Shown: positions 17,194 through 25,214 of the stretch, piece after piece
Layout: every line of letters begins with the position of its first letter
Position numbering within the stretch: the stretch's first letter is position 1
NCBI GenBank assembly: GCA_018712435.1
Contig: DVGZ01000068.1
Span: 1-34,590, forward strand
Source: Candidatus Caccousia avicola
Lineage (GTDB): Bacteria; Bacillota; Clostridia; Oscillospirales; Acutalibacteraceae
Direction: 5' to 3'
DNA length: 34,590 bases
Position numbers and translations under genes: made by a program
The notes under the pieces: generated by a model
The model's input: the letters and a program-made list of their open reading frames with translations, nothing else
Database searches by the model: none
What the model was told of the DNA's origin: nothing

Positions 17194-17817
17194 ATGACAG
17201 AGATAACAAGCCTGGTGCTCGGCCCGCTGGAAACGAACTGCTATTTTCTGCGCGATACGGAAACCGGCGATCTGGTGATTTTCGATCCCGCGTGGTATGA
17301 GCCTGCTTTGGAACAGGCGGTGCAGAAGGCGGGGAAGGGAGACGTCAAGGGCATTGTGCTGACGCACTGCCATTTTGATCATATGATGGGTGCGGCCCAG
17401 CTGAAAAAGCTGACGGGCGCGCCGATCTGGCTGCCGGTGCAGGAAAGCGGCTTTCCCGCGGATCCCACTCTGACGCTTGCCTACATGGTGCCGGGCGGTT
17501 TGAAGCCCTTTGAGGCGGACGGCTTGCTTTCGGAAGGAAAACCGCTTTCGTTTGGGAGCCTTTCCCTGCGGCCAATCCACACACCGGGCCACACGATCGG
17601 AAGCCACTGCTTTTTGATTGATGATATTCTGGTGGCGGGCGACACGCTGTTCTGCGGCAGCGTCGGACGCACGGATCATCCCACGGGGAACACCGCGATG
17701 ATCATGCAGTCGGTGCGCCGTCTGGCGGCATTGCCGGGTGATTACCGCGTATTCCCGGGACACGGCCCCGAGACCACGCTGGAGCGTGAGCGCCGTTTTA
17801 ATCCCTATCTGCAATGA
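17194..17817 (+). CDS. MBL-fold metallo-hydrolase (glyoxalase II-like)
   Basis: 207 residues from ATG 17194, 19 nt after the RSH stop, with AAAGGAG before it. Metal motif LTHCHFDHMMG (H58, H60, D62, H63), HTPGHTIGSHC (third His), VAGDTLFCGSVGRTDHP (bridging Asp) and the last ligand in VFPGHGPETTLERERRFNPYL. The ending is the usual one for the YqgX/glyoxalase II-like group next to rel and hemZ in clostridia. Likely a thioester or small-molecule hydrolase; no substrate can be named. The upstream in-frame ATG at 17125 lies in rel and is not favoured. Confidence 0.88.
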   Translation: MTEITSLVLGPLETNCYFLRDTETGDLVIFDPAWYEPALEQAVQKAGKGDVKGIVLTHCHFDHMMGAAQLKKLTGAPIWLPVQESGFPADPTLTLAYMVPGGLKPFEADGLLSEGKPLSFGSLSLRPIHTPGHTIGSHCFLIDDILVAGDTLFCGSVGRTDHPTGNTAMIMQSVRRLAALPGDYRVFPGHGPETTLERERRFNPYLQ

Positions 17818-17986
17818 ACAGCTGACGGTAAACCAGACGCCGCTGCCAACGCAAGGGGCAAGGCAAAGGAAAAAGCTGGGTTCCGGACACGAATCGCGGT
17901 GAGACTCTCCAGTATGGGGAAGCGCATTGGCATCGGCCGGGGCAGCAGCGGAAACCCAGGCCCAGCCTGGAGAAAGGCGGAGTATT
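17818..17986 (+). ncRNA. Possible structured leader RNA upstream of hemZ
   Basis: A 169-nt gap without ORFs. It can fold as a multibranched element: CTGGGTT near 17877 can pair with AACCCAG at 17953-17959, closing an inner branched region. A separate hairpin CCAGGC-CCA-GCCTGG (17956-17970) competes for some of the same bases and sits just upstream of the ribosome binding site (GGCGGAG). Such mutually exclusive pairing is the layout of a translational switch. Faint local similarity to cobalamin elements (a CCGCTG segment and a GTATGGGGAAGCG segment in the right order) is not enough to classify it; the essential core strings are missing or altered. Confidence 0.3.
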
Positions 17987-19471
17987 TTGAAGCTGTTCCT
18001 GTATGGTCATTCGTTTCATTATGAGATGGAAAACCTCTGCCGTCTGTTTTTTCACCGGCAGAAAATAGAAGTCTTTGAAGACTGCCGGGAATTCGACGGC
18101 CCGGACGCCGCGCTGACGCTTGTGGAGCGGAAGGGGGAGACTTTGTGCCTGCTTGTGAAAACGGCGGTCGGGACCTACCGCGGGGAGGGGCGGGACACGG
18201 TTTCCGCCGAAGCGCCCCCGCAGGAAGCCGAACGCCGTCTGGCGGTGCTGCTTTTCCGGCAGCTCACGGAGGCTTGCGGGATTCGTCCGCGCTGGGGGAT
18301 TCTCACAGGCGTGCGCCCCGTCAAGTTCTTCCGGTCCCTCGTGGAAAAACACGGTGAGGAGGAAGCTGCCCGCATCTTTCGGGAGGACTATCTGGTCACG
18401 GAGGAAAAGCTGGAGCTCAGCCGTGTGACCATGCGCAACGAGGGCGCGCTGCTGGCCCGTTCGCGGCCTGATTCGTGCAGTCTCTACGTTTCCATCCCCT
18501 TCTGCCCGACGCGCTGCGCCTACTGCTCGTTCGTCTCCTCCACGGTGGAAAAGACCGTCAAGCTGATCCCGGATTATGTGGAGCTGCTTTGCCGTGAGCT
18601 GGAAAAAACAGCGGAGGTGGTGCGTGACTGCGGCCTGCGCGTGGAATCCGTCTATTTCGGGGGTGGTACCCCCACCGCAATCTCCGCGGAGCAGCTTGCT
18701 TTGCTGCTGGACACGGTCAACCGTCATTTTGATCTGTCGCACAGCCGGGAGTTTACCGTGGAGGCCGGACGGCCCGACACCGTGACGCGCGAGAAGCTGG
18801 AAGCGCTGAAAAACAGCGGTGTGACGCGAATCAGCATCAACCCGCAGACGCTTTCCGACCAGGTGCTCCGGCGTATCGGCCGCCGCCATACGACGCAGCA
18901 GACGCTCGATGCGTTTCATCTGGCCCGTGCGTGCGGGATGGATAATATCAACATGGATTTGATCGCGGGCCTTCCGGGGGATACGGTGGAAGGCTTCCGT
19001 GCGACGCTTGACGGCGTGCTCGCGCTTTCGCCGGAGAGCGTTACGGTGCATACGCTCTCCCTCAAACGCTCGGCCCAGCTGTTCCAGGACGGCGCGGGGG
19101 AGCCGGAGGGAGAGACGGCGGCGCAGATGCTCGATTATGCCCAGAGCCGCCTGACCGGGCAAGGCTATCTGCCTTATTACCTTTACCGGCAAAGCCGCAT
19201 GGTGGGGAATCTCGAAAACATCGGATGGTGTCTCCCCGGCTGCGAAAGCCCCTATAACGTGTACATCATGGACGAAACGCATACCATTCTGGCCTGCGGT
19301 GCGGGTGCGGCCACCAAGGTGAAGCGCCCGGGAGTGGATGAATTGGAACGCATTTTCAACTTCAAATTCCCATATGAATATATCAACCGCTTCCAGGAGG
19401 TGCTGGAGAGAAAGAACAGGGTGAAGCAGTGCTATGAGCAATTCCAAGGAACAGTATGTCCATTACCATAA
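17987..19471 (+). CDS. hemZ: Coproporphyrinogen dehydrogenase HemZ (radical SAM)
   Basis: Radical SAM enzyme of the HemN/HemZ family. The start was placed at TTG 17987 (GGCGGAG 4 nt upstream), giving 494 residues beginning LKLFLYGHSFHYEMENL; the family normally starts at this point, and the 20 upstream residues look non-coding. Cluster motif C173-x3-C177-x2-C180 (FCPTRCAYCSF), followed by ESVYFGGGTPTA (the SAM-binding GGG), EFTVEAGRPDT, RISINPQTLSD, and INMDLIAGLPGDT. The long N-terminal extension (about 165 residues) is HemZ-specific. No other heme genes are near. The gene overlaps the kinase downstream by 38 nt. Confidence 0.88.
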   Translation: MKLFLYGHSFHYEMENLCRLFFHRQKIEVFEDCREFDGPDAALTLVERKGETLCLLVKTAVGTYRGEGRDTVSAEAPPQEAERRLAVLLFRQLTEACGIRPRWGILTGVRPVKFFRSLVEKHGEEEAARIFREDYLVTEEKLELSRVTMRNEGALLARSRPDSCSLYVSIPFCPTRCAYCSFVSSTVEKTVKLIPDYVELLCRELEKTAEVVRDCGLRVESVYFGGGTPTAISAEQLALLLDTVNRHFDLSHSREFTVEAGRPDTVTREKLEALKNSGVTRISINPQTLSDQVLRRIGRRHTTQQTLDAFHLARACGMDNINMDLIAGLPGDTVEGFRATLDGVLALSPESVTVHTLSLKRSAQLFQDGAGEPEGETAAQMLDYAQSRLTGQGYLPYYLYRQSRMVGNLENIGWCLPGCESPYNVYIMDETHTILACGAGAATKVKRPGVDELERIFNFKFPYEYINRFQEVLERKNRVKQCYEQFQGTVCPLP

Positions 19472-20378
19472 TTCTCTGACGGAGATCAACCGGTGTGCCA
19501 GAGAGGAGCCGCAATCATTTGCACAGGCTTCGGAGCAGGCGTACCAGGCGGAGCTGCGGCGCATCGCGGAGCAGGCGGCCAGGGAAACCGGAGACTGCCG
19601 CATCGTGCTTTTGGCCGGCCCTTCCGCCAGCGGGAAAACCACCACGGCTTCGCTGCTTTCCGCTTGCTTGGAGCAGGCGGGCGTTTCCTCGTTTGTCTTT
19701 TCCCTGGATAATTTTTATCTGCCCGAGGAGCAGTCGCCCCGGCATCCGGACGGCGTGCCGGATTTTGAGTCCGTTCATGCGCTCGATATCGAGCAGATCC
19801 GGTCGTGCCTGCTTTCCCTGATCCGGACGCGCTCCTGCCGCATGCCGGTCTTTGACTTTGAAACGCACCGTCCTCTGCCCGAAAAGCAGGCGGTGGAGCT
19901 GCCCGCTCATTCGCTGGTGATCATGGAGGGATTGCACGCGCTCAATCCGCTTTTGTCCGAAGGTCTCCCGAAGGAATATCTTCTGCATGCGTATCTGAGC
20001 GTCAAGCAGGGAATAGAGCAGGGAGGGGAGATCCTGCTGTCTCCAAACGATATGCGTCTGGTGCGCCGCTTGGTGCGGGACGCGCGGTTCCGTGCCTGTT
20101 CGGCGGAGCGCACGCTCGGCATGTGGCCTTCCGTGATGCAGGGAGAATACCGTTACATCAAGCCCTTCCGGGAGGAAGCGGACATCACGATCAATACCTT
20201 TTTGGGCTATGAAATCTGTGTCCTGCGCGACGAAGCGAGGAAGCTTCTGGAAAGCGTTCGTCCCGGCAGTCCGTATTTTGCGGAAGCGTCCCGCGTGGCC
20301 GCCGCTCTGGAGCGTGTGACCCCTCTGCCGCATGCGCTTGTTCCGCCGGATTCCATTCTCCATGAGTTTTTGGGATAA
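19434..20378 (+). CDS. Uridine kinase-like nucleoside kinase
   Basis: P-loop kinase of the uridine kinase / phosphoribulokinase family, 314 residues. The P-loop GPSASGKTT is at 62-70. FSLDNFYLPEEQSPRHPDGVPDFESVHALD carries the substrate-binding Asp and the lid, and VIMEGLHALNP matches the Walker B region. It lacks the TGS domain of the longer clostridial nucleoside kinases. Start ATG lies inside hemZ (38-nt overlap) with a weak ribosome binding site, so expression probably relies on coupling to hemZ. Substrate specificity is unproven. Confidence 0.82.
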   Translation: MSNSKEQYVHYHNSLTEINRCAREEPQSFAQASEQAYQAELRRIAEQAARETGDCRIVLLAGPSASGKTTTASLLSACLEQAGVSSFVFSLDNFYLPEEQSPRHPDGVPDFESVHALDIEQIRSCLLSLIRTRSCRMPVFDFETHRPLPEKQAVELPAHSLVIMEGLHALNPLLSEGLPKEYLLHAYLSVKQGIEQGGEILLSPNDMRLVRRLVRDARFRACSAERTLGMWPSVMQGEYRYIKPFREEADITINTFLGYEICVLRDEARKLLESVRPGSPYFAEASRVAAALERVTPLPHALVPPDSILHEFLG

Positions 20379-20410
20379 TTCGGCAAAAACAAGAGTTTAC
20401 AAATCGTTTC

Positions 20411-20439
20411 TTGTATTTTCTTCCGGTAGATGCTATAAT
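20411..20439 (+). promoter_or_regulatory. sigmaA promoter of the zinc-ribbon gene
   Basis: -35 TTGTAT (20411-20416), 17-bp spacer, perfect -10 TATAAT (20434-20439). It is about 30 nt before the start codon at 20469. Confidence 0.75.
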
Positions 20440-20468
20440 TGAGAAAATCCGATAAGGAGTTGAGAGAA

Positions 20469-20930
20469 ATGGGCCTGTTAGAGGATGTTGTGGTGAATGC
20501 CAAATCGGCCGTAAACGTAGTGGGAAAGACGGCTGGAAAGATTGTAGATATTTCCAAGCTGCGCATCAGCGCGGGGGAATTGAACAGTGAAATTTCCAAG
20601 CGGTACGAGTCCCTTGGCCGCATGGTGTATGACGCCCAGAAGACGGATAACGACGCTACGGATCTGATCAAGGAGTGCGTCTCCGCGATCGACGATCTGT
20701 ATGAGCAGCTTGACGCGGTCAACGAGCAGATCTCCGCTATGCGCAACCGTACCATCTGCAAGGGATGCGGCGCGGAAAATCCGCAAAGCGCCAATTATTG
20801 CAGCAAGTGCGGCAAAAAGCTGGAAGAGCCTGCCCCCGAGGAGCCGGAGGTCTACGACGCGGTGCCCGTGCAGGATCAGCAGCCGGAGCAGGAGACAGAG
20901 CCGGAGGCGGAGGAGCCGAAGAACGAATAA
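20469..20930 (+). CDS. Zinc-ribbon domain protein with acidic tail
   Basis: 153 residues from ATG 20469 behind AAGGAGTTGAGAGAA. Residues 1-90 are mostly helical with heptad-like spacing (a coiled-coil candidate). A single zinc ribbon follows: C97-x2-C100 ... C111-x2-C114 (CKGCGAENPQSANYCSKCGKK). The last 35 residues are a Glu/Pro-rich low-complexity tail. No signal peptide or transmembrane helix. Such proteins are widespread in clostridia without known function. It is monocistronic, with its own promoter and a bidirectional terminator downstream. Confidence 0.85.
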   Translation: MGLLEDVVVNAKSAVNVVGKTAGKIVDISKLRISAGELNSEISKRYESLGRMVYDAQKTDNDATDLIKECVSAIDDLYEQLDAVNEQISAMRNRTICKGCGAENPQSANYCSKCGKKLEEPAPEEPEVYDAVPVQDQQPEQETEPEAEEPKNE

Positions 20931-20950
20931 TCTTCCTCCCTTTCATGAGA

Positions 20951-20990
20951 AAAAGAGAGCCGGGATTCCATGTGGAATCCCGGCTTTTCT
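20951..20990. terminator. Bidirectional terminator
   Basis: AGCCGGGATTCCA (20958-20970) pairs perfectly with TGGAATCCCGGCT (20973-20985) around a 2-nt centre. TTTTC follows on the plus strand and CTCTTTTTCTC on the minus strand, so it can end both the zinc-ribbon transcript and the converging paaK-ior-ACT operon. Confidence 0.85.
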
Positions 20991-21010
20991 TTATGAGATG
21001 AGTTTTGCAA

Positions 21011-21442
21011 TTACATGCCGTAGATTTCTTCCGCGTTGAGAAGGCTGATTCCGCTTGCCTTCAGGCATTCCACAGCCTTATCGCTTTCGAGAACGCGGAG
21101 GATGACGTAGGCCTTGCCCTTGTCGCGGCTGATAAAGGCGTACATGTATTCCACGCCGATCTCACCGTCCGCCAGAACGCGCATTGCCTTGGCGAATTCG
21201 CCGGGCTTGTCGTCGATGCCCACCGCGATCACGCTGGTGAGCGAAACCGTCAGATTGGCGGCGCGCAGAGCCTCGACAGCCTCCTTCGGCTTGTCGACAA
21301 TCAGGCGGAGAATACCGAAATCACTGGTGTCCGCGACGGAGATGGCGCGGATGTCCACCCCGGCCTGTCCCAGGATCTCCGTGATCTCCGCAAGGCGGCC
21401 GGATTTGTTTTCCACAAAAATGGAAAGCTGCTGAATCTGCAT
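21011..21442 (-). CDS. Tandem ACT-domain protein
   Basis: 143 residues from ATG 21442, with AAAGGGGAACC upstream. Two ACT modules: residues about 1-70 (IQQLSIFVENKSGRLAEITEILGQAGVDIRAISVADTSDFGILRLIVDKP) and about 71-143 (SVIAVGIDDKPGEFAKAMRVLADGEIGVEYMYAFISRDKGKAYVILRV). Both have the KxGRLAEI / KPGEFAKA ligand-loop pattern that binds amino acids. It is the last gene of the paaK-iorA-iorB-paaK operon (81-nt gap), where it may sense an aromatic or branched amino acid; the ligand is inference. Confidence 0.88.
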   Translation of the reverse strand: MQIQQLSIFVENKSGRLAEITEILGQAGVDIRAISVADTSDFGILRLIVDKPKEAVEALRAANLTVSLTSVIAVGIDDKPGEFAKAMRVLADGEIGVEYMYAFISRDKGKAYVILRVLESDKAVECLKASGISLLNAEEIYGM

Positions 21443-21523
21443 AATGGTTCCCCTTTCATTGAATGGTGTCAGAATGGATTTCGGAAACCGAAACGCGCTT
21501 TGAAGCGGCAAAGCGCAGTCTGT

Positions 21524-22828
21524 TTATACCTTGCGTTTGTCAATCACACGCTTGGCCTTACCCTCGGAGCGCGGAATCGACTTGGGTTCAAGCAGGCGGA
21601 TCTTGGCCACAATATTCAGGGTGGATTGCAGCGCGTTTGCAATCCGGTGCTCAATGCTTTCCAGATTGCGGACGGTGTCGCTGAACATGCCTTCCGTCAT
21701 TTCGACCTGCACCTCGAGCGTGTCGAGGTTGTTTACCCGATCGACAACCAGCTGGTAGTTCGGATCCATGCCCAGTTCCAGCAGGACGCTCTCAATCTGA
21801 GACGGGAACACGTTGATGCCGCGAATGATCAGCATGTCGTCCGTGCGTCCGCGCGGCTTGCTCATGCGCACCAGCGTGCGGCCGCATTCGCAGGGCGTGT
21901 GGTCCAGGGAGCAGATGTCACGCGTGCGGTAACGCATCAGCGGGAGAGCTTCCTTGCCGATGCAGGTAAAGACCAGCTCGCCGTAAACGCCGTCGGGCAG
22001 CGTTTCGCCCGTGTCGGGATCAATGATTTCGGGATAGAACATGTCCTCGTTGATGTGCAGGCCGTTTTGCAGCTGGCACTCGCAGGCAACACCGGGGCCT
22101 GCAATTTCCGAAAGGCCGTAGATATCAAAGGCGCGGATGGCGAGCAAGCGCTCGATCTCCTTGCGCATCTGCTCCGTCCAGGGCTCCGCGCCGAAAATAC
22201 CGGCGCGTACGGGAAGCGTTGTGGGATCGATGCCCATATCGCGCACCGTCTCGCCGATATACATCGCATACGACGGCGTGCAGCACAGAATGTCGGAGCC
22301 GTAGTCCTGCAAAATCTGTACCTGACGCTTGGTGTTGCCGGAGGAGACGGGGATCGCTGTCGCTCCCAGCTTTTCCGCGCCGTAGTGCAGGCCAAGGCCG
22401 CCGGTAAACAGGCCGTAGCCGTAGGAGACGTGCACAAAATCCTCCTTTGTGCCGCCCACCATCATAATGCTGCGGGCCGCGCCGGTCGCCCAGGCGTCAA
22501 TATCCGCCTTGGTGTAGCCGACGACCGTCTGCTTGCCGGTGGTGCCGGACGAAGCGTGAATGCGGGCCAGCTGTGCCTTCGGAACCGCGAACAGTCCAAA
22601 GGGATAGTTGTCGCGCAAATCTGTTTTTGTGGTGAAGGGAAGCTTCCGGACGTCCTCAATCTCCTTGATATCGCCCGGAAGAACCCCCATTTCATCCATG
22701 CGCTTTCTGTAAACCGGGACATTCTGATAACAGCGTTCCACCAGTCTGCGCAGGCGCTTGGACTGGATATAGTGCATCACTTCCCGGGAAGCGCATTCAA
22801 TTTCCGGTTGAAAATAGTTCCCTTGCAT
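21524..22828 (-). CDS. paaK: Phenylacetate-CoA ligase family protein (copy 1)
   Basis: AMP-forming arylacetate-CoA ligase, 434 residues. SSGTTGK (93-99) is the P-loop-like motif, [18 protein letters not shown] the adenylate-binding region, LMRYRTRDI the A4/A5 region, and [20 protein letters not shown] the hinge to the C-terminal domain, ending [22 protein letters not shown] holds a Cys pair typical of anaerobe PaaK. The start follows GGAGAGGATTGCC. It lies 30 nt downstream of iorB, so its likely substrate is an arylacetate (phenyl-, 4-hydroxyphenyl- or indoleacetate). Confidence 0.9.
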   Translation of the reverse strand: MQGNYFQPEIECASREVMHYIQSKRLRRLVERCYQNVPVYRKRMDEMGVLPGDIKEIEDVRKLPFTTKTDLRDNYPFGLFAVPKAQLARIHASSGTTGKQTVVGYTKADIDAWATGAARSIMMVGGTKEDFVHVSYGYGLFTGGLGLHYGAEKLGATAIPVSSGNTKRQVQILQDYGSDILCCTPSYAMYIGETVRDMGIDPTTLPVRAGIFGAEPWTEQMRKEIERLLAIRAFDIYGLSEIAGPGVACECQLQNGLHINEDMFYPEIIDPDTGETLPDGVYGELVFTCIGKEALPLMRYRTRDICSLDHTPCECGRTLVRMSKPRGRTDDMLIIRGINVFPSQIESVLLELGMDPNYQLVVDRVNNLDTLEVQVEMTEGMFSDTVRNLESIEHRIANALQSTLNIVAKIRLLEPKSIPRSEGKAKRVIDKRKV

Positions 22829-22858
22829 GGCAATCCTCTCCGATCCTCTGTTTTTCGC

Positions 22859-23440
22859 TTATTTTCCCGCCTCGTAACCCAGCGTAAAGGCTTTCTTGTT
22901 CATCTCCACAAATTTGGGCGGGACGGTTTTTTCGATGGTTTTCAGCCAGATCTCCTTTTCCGTGCCGAGCGACTTGGCCATCGCGCCGATCAGCACGACG
23001 TTCACGGCCTTGACGGAACCGGCCTGTTCCGCGAGGGAGAGCGCGTCGAGAGCCAGCAGGCGCGCGCCCTGCCCTTCGATCGCTTCCAGCAGTCCCTGCG
23101 GATACTGCGCCGCGCCGGTGACAACGGGCATGGGGTCGATCTTCTGTGTGTTGGTCACCACAACGCCGCCCTTTTTCAGGAAGGGCAGGAAGCGGGCAGC
23201 CTCCAGCTGTTCAAAGGCGAGTACGATATCGGCCTCGCCCGGATCAATGACGGGGGAGTATACCTTTTCGCCGTAGCGCACATAGGTCTCCACAGAGCCG
23301 CCGCGCTGGCTCATGCCGTGCACCTCGGAAACCTTGACGTCATAGCCGAGATCCATCATGGCGCTTCCCAAAAGGCGGCTGGCCAGCAGGGTGCCCTGCC
23401 CGCCGACGCCTACAATCAATACGCTTTTTACACTGTTCAT
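22859..23440 (-). CDS. iorB: Indolepyruvate ferredoxin oxidoreductase, beta subunit
   Basis: Gamma-domain subunit of the 2-oxoacid:ferredoxin oxidoreductase that converts arylpyruvates to aryl-acetyl-CoA, CO2 and reduced ferredoxin. 193 residues from ATG 23440, which overlaps the iorA stop by 4 nt. Conserved blocks: SVLIVGVGGQGTLLASRLLG, VSEVHGMSQRGGSVETYVRYG and ADIVLAFEQLEAARFLPFLKKGG. A longer in-frame start upstream lies in iorA and is not used. Confidence 0.94.
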   Translation of the reverse strand: MNSVKSVLIVGVGGQGTLLASRLLGSAMMDLGYDVKVSEVHGMSQRGGSVETYVRYGEKVYSPVIDPGEADIVLAFEQLEAARFLPFLKKGGVVVTNTQKIDPMPVVTGAAQYPQGLLEAIEGQGARLLALDALSLAEQAGSVKAVNVVLIGAMAKSLGTEKEIWLKTIEKTVPPKFVEMNKKAFTLGYEAGK

Positions 23441-25179
23441 TGAGCCGCCTCCTGTGCTGTAATGGCATGCTTGGGGCACAGCCCCTCGCAGACGCCGCAT
23501 CCGACGCACTGCGTGTAGTCGATTACGGCTTTTTTGTCATGAATGCTGATGGCCGGGCAGCCGATGGCAAGACAGCCCTTGCATCCGATGCAGCGATCCG
23601 TCTCCACATGCAGCGGCGCGCTGTGCTTGACGTATTTCAGCAGCGCGCACGGACGGCGGCAGATCACCACAGAGGGCTCCTCCGCCGCAAGCTCCTCGCG
23701 GATCGCGGCTTCTGTTTCTTTGAGATTGTAGGGATCGCAGACACGCACACGGTTGATGCCGACGGAGCGGCACAGCGCTTCCAGATTAACCGCCGACGTG
23801 GGATCGCCTTTGATCGTGTAGCCCGTGGTGGGGTTCTGCTGGTGGCCGGTCATGCCGGTAATGGAGTTGTCAAGCACAATCACAACGGAATTGCTCTTGT
23901 TGTACGCAATATCGATCAGACCGGTGATGCCGGAATGGATAAAGGTGGAGTCTCCGATCACGGCGACAGCCTTCTTTTCCGCGTCCGCGCCGATGGCTTT
24001 GTTGTAACCGTGCAGGGCGGAGACGGACGCGCCCATGCAGACGCAGGTGTCCATGGCGCTGAGCGGGGCGGTCGCGCCCAGGGTGTAGCAGCCGATGTCG
24101 CCGCTGACGTACACGCCCAGCTTTTTGAGCGTGTAGAAAACGCCGCGGTGCGGGCATCCGCAGCACATGACGGGCGGACGGGCGGGAATGGGAGCGTCAA
24201 CCTTCATCACGTCGGGCTCCGTGCCGAGGACGCATTTGCGCACCACGCTCTGCGAGTATTCGCCGCAGCGCGGGAAAACGTCCTTGCCGATCACTTCCAC
24301 ACCGATTTTCCGGCAGAAGTTCTCGATGATCGGATCCAGCTCCTCAATCACATAAAGCTTCTTGACCTTGGCGGCAAAGGAGCGGATCAGCTTCTCCGGC
24401 AGGGGATTGACCATGCCGAGCTTTAAGTAAGAGACGGTGTCGCCCAGCGCCTCGCGGGCATATTGATAGACGGAGCCGGCGGCAATCACGCCAACCTCGC
24501 TGCCGTTGTCCTCGCTGCGGTTGATGGGGCTGGTTTCCGCCCATGCGGTGAGCGCATCGGTGCGCTCCTCCACCGCCACATGCTTTTTCGTGGCGAATAC
24601 GGGGAGCATGACGTTTTTCGCGGGATTCTTTTCATAGGGCTTGAGCGGAAGATTTTCACGCTCCTTCAACTCCACGATGCTGCGGGAATGGGAAATGCGC
24701 GTGCTCAGACGCAGAAGCACCGGGGTGTCGAACTGCTCGGACAGCTCATAGGCCAGCTTGGTGAAATCGCGGCATTCCGCGGAATCCGCCGGTTCGACCA
24801 TCGGCAGTTTCGCGGCGATCGCGTAATTGCGGGAGTCCTGCTCATTCTGCGAGGAGTGCATGCCCGGATCGTCCGCCACGCCGAGGACCATACCGCCGTT
24901 CACGCCGATATAGCTCATCGTAAAGAGCGGGTCGGCGGCCACGTTCAGGCCGACGTGCTTCATGCCGCAGAAGGAACGCGCGCCGCCAAAGGACGCGCCC
25001 GCGGCCACCTCCGCCGCGACCTTCTCGTTCGGGGTCCATTCACAGTAAATTTCATCGTAGGCGGCGGCCGCCTCGGTGATCTCGGTGCTCGGCGTGCCCG
25101 GATAGCTCGAAACCACCCGCACGCCCGCCTCGTACAGGCCGCGTGCAACCGCTTCGTTGCCCAATAATAATTCTTTCAT
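23437..25179 (-). CDS. iorA: Indolepyruvate ferredoxin oxidoreductase, alpha subunit
   Basis: Catalytic TPP and ferredoxin-domain subunit, 580 residues. N-terminal pyrimidine domain LLLGNEAVARGLYEAGVRVVSSYPGTPSTEI. TPP domain GDIGCYTLGATAPL, CMGASVSALHG, GDSTFIHSGITGLIDIAYN and VLDNSITGMTGHQQNP. The C-terminus carries two 4Fe-4S binding motifs: CIGCKGCLAIGCP and CVGCGVCEGLCP (about 525-575). The start follows GGGAGGCAGAG. With iorB it gives aryl-acetyl-CoA that the flanking ligases could use in reverse to make ATP. Confidence 0.95.
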   Translation of the reverse strand: MKELLLGNEAVARGLYEAGVRVVSSYPGTPSTEITEAAAAYDEIYCEWTPNEKVAAEVAAGASFGGARSFCGMKHVGLNVAADPLFTMSYIGVNGGMVLGVADDPGMHSSQNEQDSRNYAIAAKLPMVEPADSAECRDFTKLAYELSEQFDTPVLLRLSTRISHSRSIVELKERENLPLKPYEKNPAKNVMLPVFATKKHVAVEERTDALTAWAETSPINRSEDNGSEVGVIAAGSVYQYAREALGDTVSYLKLGMVNPLPEKLIRSFAAKVKKLYVIEELDPIIENFCRKIGVEVIGKDVFPRCGEYSQSVVRKCVLGTEPDVMKVDAPIPARPPVMCCGCPHRGVFYTLKKLGVYVSGDIGCYTLGATAPLSAMDTCVCMGASVSALHGYNKAIGADAEKKAVAVIGDSTFIHSGITGLIDIAYNKSNSVVIVLDNSITGMTGHQQNPTTGYTIKGDPTSAVNLEALCRSVGINRVRVCDPYNLKETEAAIREELAAEEPSVVICRRPCALLKYVKHSAPLHVETDRCIGCKGCLAIGCPAISIHDKKAVIDYTQCVGCGVCEGLCPKHAITAQEAAQ

Positions 25180-25214
25180 CTCTGCCTCCCAAAATATGGA
25201 TTTGAATTGCTCGC

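Noticed and set aside
17818-17986. Confident cobalamin riboswitch upstream of hemZ
   Set aside because: The GGTGAAANTCC segment and the exact GCCACTG box are missing; only faint order-conserved fragments exist. Kept as an unclassified candidate instead.
21005-23443. Long plus-strand frame opposite the ACT, paaK and iorB genes
   Set aside because: It is antisense to three clear genes of one operon, with His/Gly/Arg-rich low-information translation and no start signal.
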